Source of the DNA: Verrucomicrobia bacterium UBA1629
GTDB taxonomy: Bacteria > Verrucomicrobiota > Kiritimatiellia > RFP12 > UBA1067
DNA: 29,978 bases
Direction of reading: 5' to 3'
NCBI GenBank assembly: GCA_002321305.1
Contig: DCMF01000063.1
Location: 1-29,978, forward strand
A model generated the notes under the pieces. It was given only the letters and a program-made list of their open reading frames with translations, searched no databases and was not told the origin of the DNA. Of this stretch, positions 24,898 through 29,978 are shown piece by piece. The position numbers and the translations under genes were made by a program. Numbering within the stretch: position 1 is the stretch's first letter; every line of letters begins with the position of its first letter.

Positions 24898-25139
24898 TTC
24901 GCCGCCGTCGGAGCCGGCTGCGCGACCGTCGCCGGCGCGGCATTCGTCGCGACCGGCTTCGCGGCCCTCTTCACCTTCTTGACGTGATGGTGCGTCGTGC
25001 CGTTGCGGCCGGGACGCCGGACGCCCATCTTGTGGCAGCCGCGATGGACGGCCGTCGTCACCGCCGGCGCATCGGACGCGGCGGTGCACGTGACGGCCGC
25101 GAGGGCCATCGCCAGTGTCAGCAGGAATCGTTTCTTCAT
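24894..25139 (-). CDS. Small secreted basic protein with a His cluster, first gene of the metal operon
   Basis: The 81-residue protein starts MKKRFLLTLAMALAAVTCTA, a Sec signal peptide. The mature part contains HRGCHKMGVRRPG and THHHVKKVKRAAK, then an Ala/Pro/Thr-rich tail. AAAGGAG lies 9 nt before the ATG. I recognise no family. Leading the operon, with Cys/His residues and periplasmic export, it could bind metal for hand-over to the adaptor or act as a sensor. That is inference from position and composition. Confidence 0.65.
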   Translation of the reverse strand: MKKRFLLTLAMALAAVTCTAASDAPAVTTAVHRGCHKMGVRRPGRNGTTHHHVKKVKRAAKPVATNAAPATVAQPAPTAAK

Positions 25140-25175
25140 CGTGTGCATCTCCTTTGAAGGGTTTCTGATGCACAC

Positions 25176-25181
25176 AGTATA
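25176..25181 (-). promoter_or_regulatory. Possible -10 box of the metal-efflux operon
   Basis: TATACT on the minus strand lies about 37 bp before the first start codon of the operon. No convincing -35 box stands 16-18 bp upstream; TTGCGG is 14 bp away. An imperfect inverted repeat with TAGG/CCTA arms (25180-25194) overlaps the box and could be an operator. No terminator is visible after the GH29 stop at 25234, so read-through is also possible. Confidence 0.3.
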
Positions 25182-25233
25182 GGAAACGAACCTAACCGCA
25201 ACCTTTCCCGCAGATGACCATTTGGCAATGTTG

Positions 25234-26667
25234 CTATTCGGTCGGCAGACGCACCTCGACGACCGTCGTCAGGTTGTCCTGCCTGTCATACGGAAGGCGG
25301 ATCCGCAAGCGGCCGGATTTCCATTCATGCGGCACGGGACGGCCCTTGGCCTCCACGGACTGCGGTTCGGCGACGCCCTCGCAGACGATATCGCCGCAGG
25401 TCAGCCAGTCATAGTGGAAATAGAGCGTATCTCCGCAGCGGGTCACGGGGACGTTGCACTTCTCGGGCCACAGGTCTGTTCCCTGCGCCCCGACAATCGA
25501 GCGTCCGTTTTCCTTCATCCAGGCGGCCATGCCGTCCATCAGCCTGTAGTACGCCTCCGGCAGGACGCCATGCCCGTCGGGCGCCACGTTCGCCACGAAG
25601 TTGCCGTTCCACGACCGCGCCATCGCCGTCTGCGCGATCAGCCAGGCGAGGGGCTTGTAGCTCTCGTGATAGCGCCAGCCCCAGCCGCCGTCGCACAGCG
25701 TGTGGATGTACTCCCACCAGAGCGACATCGGACGGCGCGAACGCGGGAACCGGCACTCGCTGTCCTGCGTCAGGAAGTCGCCGTGCGAACGCCCTCGGTC
25801 GTTGATGATCAGCGACGGCTGCAGCTCACGCATGCGCTTGACCGAAACGCATGTCGACCCCATGCCGTCAAACCACATCATGTCAATCTTGCCGTAGCGC
25901 GTCAGCAGCTCCTCGATCTGGACGCGGTTGTACTCGCGCAGCCGCGCTTTCTGCCCGTCCGTCATCTCCAACGGCTTGCGCGGCTCCCAGTCACATCCGA
26001 CGTCCGGCTCGTCCGGGTCGCGCGAGAAGGTCATGTAATCGCGGTCGAAACGCCAGTCCGGCGGCGAATAGTAGAGTCCGACCTTCAGGCCCTGCCGACG
26101 GCAGGCCGCGACAAACTCACCGACGAGATCACGTCCGCCCATCCAGTTCCGGGTGCTGAACCCGCCGGCCGAACTCGGCCACAGGCAGAAGCCATCGTGG
26201 TGCTTCGTCGTCAGGATCGCGTAAGCGAAGCCGGCCTTCTTCGCGGCGGCGAGTATCTTGTCAGGATCGAACCGAGCCGCGTCAAAGCGTTCGGCCTGCT
26301 TCCAGTATTCGTTCGGCGGGACGTTGCGCGCCGGCGAGGGAAGCCCCCAGCGTTCAAGGCACTCCTTCGGCTGGTTCGGCGCGGGCTTGATCATGCCCCA
26401 GCTCAAGTCGCCCCATCCCGTAACGGAAGAGATCCCCCAGTGAATGAACAGACCGAGGCACGCCGACGGATACCATTGGGCGTCCGGATGCGCATTGCGC
26501 GCCCAGACCTCCTCCTCTTCGTCCGGCGCGAGGCCGAGATTCTTGATGAAGGCGTGCTGAAACGCGACCTCTTCTGAAACGTCCGCATCAGCATGCGTCC
26601 CTTCCCCTGCCGCCGACATTCCGCACAAGGCGGCGGACGATACGGCGAGAAGCAAGATTTTCCTCAT
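25234..26667 (-). CDS. Secreted GH29 alpha-L-fucosidase
   Basis: GH29 enzymes remove alpha-linked L-fucose with retention of configuration. The 477-residue protein has a signal peptide (MRKILLLAVSSAALCGMSAA). The catalytic barrel includes LGLFIHWGISSVTGWGD, the substrate-binding ILTTKHHDGFCLW and VGLYYSPPDWR. The nucleophile D267 is in IDMMWFDGMG. FVANVAPDGHGVLP is typical of the C-terminal part of the barrel, and a short beta domain follows. AAAGGAGAG lies 7 nt before the ATG. The gene is 14 bp from the upstream SGNH-GH29 gene, so the two fucosidases are co-expressed and may split linkage types between them. The acid/base residue was not assigned. Confidence 0.92.
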   Translation of the reverse strand: MRKILLLAVSSAALCGMSAAGEGTHADADVSEEVAFQHAFIKNLGLAPDEEEEVWARNAHPDAQWYPSACLGLFIHWGISSVTGWGDLSWGMIKPAPNQPKECLERWGLPSPARNVPPNEYWKQAERFDAARFDPDKILAAAKKAGFAYAILTTKHHDGFCLWPSSAGGFSTRNWMGGRDLVGEFVAACRRQGLKVGLYYSPPDWRFDRDYMTFSRDPDEPDVGCDWEPRKPLEMTDGQKARLREYNRVQIEELLTRYGKIDMMWFDGMGSTCVSVKRMRELQPSLIINDRGRSHGDFLTQDSECRFPRSRRPMSLWWEYIHTLCDGGWGWRYHESYKPLAWLIAQTAMARSWNGNFVANVAPDGHGVLPEAYYRLMDGMAAWMKENGRSIVGAQGTDLWPEKCNVPVTRCGDTLYFHYDWLTCGDIVCEGVAEPQSVEAKGRPVPHEWKSGRLRIRLPYDRQDNLTTVVEVRLPTE

Positions 26668-26681
26668 GGCTCACTCTCCTT

Positions 26682-29036
26682 TCAGTAAAAGATGACCGCC
26701 CACTTGTGCGCGGGGTTGAACGCCGCCGCGCCCTTCGCCGCGTGCGTCGCCGTCAGCTTGGCGTAGCGGATCTTCAGCGGCTTCTCGAAATCGGCGAACT
26801 GCTCGACGGGATTGGCCAGGATGTTCCCGAACTCGCCATGCGCGACGACCTCGCCCCAGCGGACGCCGTCCTCGCTCAGCCGAAGTTCCCATTTGTCGGG
26901 CAGGTTGCCGAGATTGTGCCGTGGATCGAACTTGAACCCGCGCACAAGCCCCGGATACTTCCATTTCGCGACAAGTTCGTTCGGGGCCGATCCGGCGGAG
27001 ACCGTCACTTCGACGCCCTCGTTGACAAAATATTTCCGCAACGGCGCCGCATCCGGCTCCCGCGGGACTTCGGGCGCGCGCCGGAGCGCGACACGTTCGA
27101 CAAGCGCGCCCGGTTTTGATTCGGTCACGACGAGGCGGAACCGGCGCGCCGTCACGTCCGGGAAACGTTCGATGCGGCGGTAGCCGACCGTCGCGGACTC
27201 GACGACGGGAATCCACTCGCCCGCCCTGTCGTACTCGAAGCGCCAGGACGTGATCTTCTGGCCCAGCGACAGATTCTCCCCCGCATCGACGGCGTTCACG
27301 GCCGCAGGCTGCGCCAGGTCAATCTGGTAGACGCCCGGCGTGCGCCAGACGGTCGCGCCCGACGCGAAGTCGACGGCATTGAACCGGCGGACGTAATCGC
27401 CGAACTCCTTCAGCCGCTTCACGTCGTCCGCCCCCACAAGCCCTTCCCGGTCCGGCGCGATGCCGAGATTCAGCACGCAGCCGCGCCCGACGCTTGAGAA
27501 GTAGATGTCCACCAGCTCCGACAGCGGCTTCGGCGCGTCTTTCTCGTGCCAGAACCATTTCTTCCGCAGGGGCGTGTCGCATTCGGGCGTCTCCCAGAAG
27601 CCGCGCGCCGAGACGTAATCGACCGCCACCGGCGCGTAGCCCGACTCGTTGCCGACCCAGGCCACTGAATTCGACGCCCCCTCGCCGTTGAAGGCGACCG
27701 CGTTCGGATAAAGTTCGCGCAGACGCTTCAGCAGTTCCGGGATTCGATAATACGCCCAGGGCGCCTGGGCCAGCTTGCGCCGTTCGCGCGCGCCGCCGTA
27801 CCATCCATCCCCGCCGTTGGCGCCGTCCAGCCAGATCTCGGAGATCGGCCCGTAGACCCCGAACAGCTCCTCGAACTGGCGGTGGTAGTAGTCCGCATAC
27901 GCCGCCGTGCCGTAGCTGGCCTGATGGCGGTCCCACGGCGAGAGGTAGACCCCGAAGCGCAAGCCTTTCCGCCGACACGACTCCCAAATCATCTTCACGA
28001 CATCGCCCTTGCCGCCCTTCCACGGCGTGTTGGCGACCGTGTAGTCCGGGTTCAGCGGCGACGGCCACAGATTGAAGCCGTCGTGGTGCTTCGCGACCAT
28101 GACGACGCGCCGGATGCCGGCCGCCGCCATCGCGTCCGCCCACTGGTCGGTGTCCAGCCTGGCCGGATTGAAGACGGCGGGCGGCGTGTCACCATACCCC
28201 CACTCCTTGTCCACGAAGGTGTTCAGCCCGAAGTGGACGATGGCCATGATGCCGTCTTCCAGATGGTCAAGGTGGCCCTTTGACGGCGCGACGGCCGGAG
28301 GTACGCCGAGATGCGGCAGCAGGCTGCGCGTCACCGCGAGCGCCAACTCGCCGGAGACTTCGGGCGTCGGGTGGCATCCGTCGCTCCAGCGCCGGTTCTC
28401 CGGCGCCGCCATCATCACGGCGGACAGATCGTCGATGCCGTCGATCCCCTCCTCCCGCACCACGCGGTCGGCCGCCGCGTTCAGCGCGTCGACGCGGGCG
28501 TTTCGCCGGGGATCGTCGTCTGGCGTCGTGCGCGCCCACACGATCTTCGCCTGCGGCTGCTTCCGCCGGATCAACCGCAGGATCTCGCGCAGTTTTCCCG
28601 CGTAAGCGCCGTCCTCCGTGTCGAGGGAATGGAGACCGTTGTTGACGTGGACGACGGCGTAGTCCGCGTCATCCAAGCACAGCTCGAGCAGCCGCCGCCA
28701 ATTGGGCACGTCTGCGCCATAGCAGACCGTCAGCCACGTGACGTTGGCCGTCCCCTCCAGCAACTCGCGCACCCGGCTCCGATAGCCGCCCGAAATGGAG
28801 TCCCCCACAAGCAGGACGCGCGGCAAATGCCGTTTGCCGTCCGTGTAGTGGAAGCCCCTGAACTCGAACCAGTCCTGGTTCTCATGCGCGCCGACGCGGC
28901 TGGAGATCGGATGCGAGACGCCAAGAGGCTGCGCCTGAACCGCAGGCGCGGCAACGGCGGAAAGGCCAACGCCGAACGCAGTCTGCAGCCCCAACAGCAG
29001 CAGAAGCACCAGAACAGAGCCAATCGTCTTCCTCAT
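26682..29036 (-). CDS. Secreted SGNH-hydrolase / GH29 alpha-L-fucosidase fusion with C-terminal F5/8-like domain
   Basis: The 784-residue protein starts MRKTIGSVLVLLLLLGLQTA. The first module, about 70-250, is an SGNH esterase with VLLVGDSISGGY (S80), the block III Asn in VHVNNGLHS and the catalytic DxxH in WSDGCHPT (D219, H222). The second module, about 255-600, is GH29, with AIVHFGLNTF, VMVAKHHDGFNLWPS and nucleophile D404 in SEIWLDGANGG. GCVLNLGIAPDREG fits the GH29-B type. The last 180 residues contain beta-rich segments resembling F5/8 (discoidin-like) carbohydrate-binding domains. One chain could deacylate a glycan and then remove fucose. The in-frame ATG upstream lies inside the previous gene and was rejected. 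Confidence 0.88.
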   Translation of the reverse strand: MRKTIGSVLVLLLLLGLQTAFGVGLSAVAAPAVQAQPLGVSHPISSRVGAHENQDWFEFRGFHYTDGKRHLPRVLLVGDSISGGYRSRVRELLEGTANVTWLTVCYGADVPNWRRLLELCLDDADYAVVHVNNGLHSLDTEDGAYAGKLREILRLIRRKQPQAKIVWARTTPDDDPRRNARVDALNAAADRVVREEGIDGIDDLSAVMMAAPENRRWSDGCHPTPEVSGELALAVTRSLLPHLGVPPAVAPSKGHLDHLEDGIMAIVHFGLNTFVDKEWGYGDTPPAVFNPARLDTDQWADAMAAAGIRRVVMVAKHHDGFNLWPSPLNPDYTVANTPWKGGKGDVVKMIWESCRRKGLRFGVYLSPWDRHQASYGTAAYADYYHRQFEELFGVYGPISEIWLDGANGGDGWYGGARERRKLAQAPWAYYRIPELLKRLRELYPNAVAFNGEGASNSVAWVGNESGYAPVAVDYVSARGFWETPECDTPLRKKWFWHEKDAPKPLSELVDIYFSSVGRGCVLNLGIAPDREGLVGADDVKRLKEFGDYVRRFNAVDFASGATVWRTPGVYQIDLAQPAAVNAVDAGENLSLGQKITSWRFEYDRAGEWIPVVESATVGYRRIERFPDVTARRFRLVVTESKPGALVERVALRRAPEVPREPDAAPLRKYFVNEGVEVTVSAGSAPNELVAKWKYPGLVRGFKFDPRHNLGNLPDKWELRLSEDGVRWGEVVAHGEFGNILANPVEQFADFEKPLKIRYAKLTATHAAKGAAAFNPAHKWAVIFY

Positions 29037-29041
29037 GTCTT

Positions 29042-29950
29042 TCAGACCCGTCCCTTCGACTTGAGGAACTCGAACGAGGGGCGCACCGCGTCCAGCGAGT
29101 CCGCGTGGCGCTCGCACTCGACGACATACCACTGCACGCCGTCCGCGTCCGTCGCCTTGAAGAGGCGGTCCCACTCGACGCCCTTCGCGCCGGGCTGGCC
29201 GGGCTGGCCGAGGATCGCGTCAAACTTCGTCACGCCGGGGCCCATGCCGTTCTCCTTCGCGTGGAGCGTGAAGGAGCGGTGCGGATACTTGACGTACTGC
29301 TCGCATGGGTCGACGCCCGCGCAGGTCGACCAGCCGACGTCCTGCTCCATCTGCACGGCCTTGTCCGTGTGCGAGAAGAAGTAATCCCAGAACGAGGTGC
29401 CGTCCGTCATCTTCAGCTCATGCTCCCACATGTGGTTGTGAAGCCCGATCTTGCACCCCATCGTCGCGCAGTCGGCCGCCGCCCGGTTGTAGAAGTCGCA
29501 CAGCCTCTTCGTGGAATCGTCAATCACCTTTGACGGCTTGGCCTTCTCGTGCCAACTGTTCCATCCTTCCGGCCTGTTGCCGCCGCCGGGGCAGCAGATG
29601 AAGCTGTTGCCGTAGCCGAGGTTGAACTCGCACGTTTTCTTGAAGTTCTCCGGCGCGAACTCCATCCGCCCCACGTGCGTGCCGCACGCGACGAGGCCGT
29701 TGTCGTCCAGCATCTTCCTGAGCTCGGACGCCTTGAAGTTGTAGTATCCGGCGAACTCGACGCCCTCGTAGCCGATCGCCTTCACGTCGGCGAGCGCCTT
29801 CGCGAGCCCGACCTTCTTGATGTAGTCGGCAATCGAGTAGAGCTGCAGCGCGACCTTGCCCGGACGCGCCGCGCGGCAGCAGCCCGTCATCGCGGCCAGC
29901 GCGGCGCCCGCGCCCAGTCCGCCCAGAAACGTTCTTCTTGTCATGTTCAT
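29042..29950 (-). CDS. Tat-exported sugar-phosphate isomerase/epimerase-type TIM barrel
   Basis: The protein is of the xylose-isomerase-like family (AP endonuclease 2 fold). It begins MNMTRRTFLGGLGAGAALAA, a twin-arginine signal, and MTGCC could serve as a lipobox. Barrel motifs include ALQLYSIADYIKKVG, GYEGVEFAGYYNF, the metal-site GLHNHMWEHE, MEQDVGWSTCAGVD and FTLHAKENG. Such proteins epimerise or isomerise free sugars or oxidised sugars. AAGGAG gives 8-10 nt spacing to the ATG at 29950 but too little to the ATG at 29956. It precedes the SGNH-GH29 gene by 5 bp, so its substrate is probably a product of that cluster. Export of an isomerase is notable but not rare in PVC bacteria and Bacteroidota. 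Confidence 0.85.
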   Translation of the reverse strand: MNMTRRTFLGGLGAGAALAAMTGCCRAARPGKVALQLYSIADYIKKVGLAKALADVKAIGYEGVEFAGYYNFKASELRKMLDDNGLVACGTHVGRMEFAPENFKKTCEFNLGYGNSFICCPGGGNRPEGWNSWHEKAKPSKVIDDSTKRLCDFYNRAAADCATMGCKIGLHNHMWEHELKMTDGTSFWDYFFSHTDKAVQMEQDVGWSTCAGVDPCEQYVKYPHRSFTLHAKENGMGPGVTKFDAILGQPGQPGAKGVEWDRLFKATDADGVQWYVVECERHADSLDAVRPSFEFLKSKGRV

Positions 29951-29978
29951 GTGCATTTCTCCTTGTTTGTAGTTGTAT

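Overview
The window is GC-rich (about 65-70% by eye), gene-dense and non-phage. It contains no rRNA, tRNA, CRISPR array, insertion sequence or integrase that I can see. The gene types fit a Gram-negative member of the PVC group, perhaps Kiritimatiellota, Lentisphaerota or Verrucomicrobiota from a host-associated or carbohydrate-rich habitat: secreted GH29 fucosidases, a squalene-cyclase-fold protein behind a GHL10-like hydrolase, a TMTC-type membrane glycosyltransferase, a Na+-pumping decarboxylase and a tripartite metal pump. The taxon is inferred from gene content, not from a marker gene.

Layout. (1) 1-3937, minus: hisA, then a secreted GHL10-like TIM-barrel protein, then a membrane-anchored alpha/alpha-toroid protein cut by the window edge. 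A terminator hairpin spans the start codon of the second gene. (2) 3938-4068: divergent promoters around a perfect 14-bp palindrome. (3) 4069-10284, plus: the overlapping cluster ftsH, cdaA, a 49-codon CdaR/YbbR-like anchor, ftsK and a RodZ-like gene. It joins membrane proteolysis, c-di-AMP synthesis, chromosome translocation and cell shape. (4) 10315-19330, minus: ECF sigma factor, putative anti-sigma protein, OadG-biotin protein, OadB, a 37-residue membrane protein, panC, an RlmD/TrmA-type methyltransferase, miaB, a HAD phosphatase and a TMTC-like glycosyltransferase. panC has its own promoter. (5) 19438-25139, minus: a heavy-metal RND operon made of a small His-rich secreted protein, an outer-membrane factor, a His-tailed adaptor and the pump. 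(6) 25234-29956, minus: a Tat-exported sugar isomerase/epimerase, an SGNH-esterase/GH29 fusion and a second GH29, a small fucosylated-glycan cluster.

Three cross-cutting signals stand out. First, several short repeat families sit in frame inside linkers of housekeeping proteins: a 7-bp purine family in ftsK, in the rlmD-type gene and after oadB; palindromes with a CTTYWG core in ftsK (two) and oadG; and an 8-bp repeat in the RodZ-like gene. Second, ftsH and panC share a promoter layout: a perfect GC palindrome, exactly 12 nt, TGGTATAAT, then 7-8 nt to the ATG. This predicts leaderless or nearly leaderless mRNAs. Third, a tiny CdaR-like anchor replaces full-length CdaR.

No stretch longer than 300 bp lacks a gene. 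The larger gaps (3938-4068, 12729-12807, 16356-16458, 17950-18071, 19331-19437, 25140-25233) are described below or hold only a ribosome-binding site. Long ORFs antisense to these genes are frame shadows caused by high GC.
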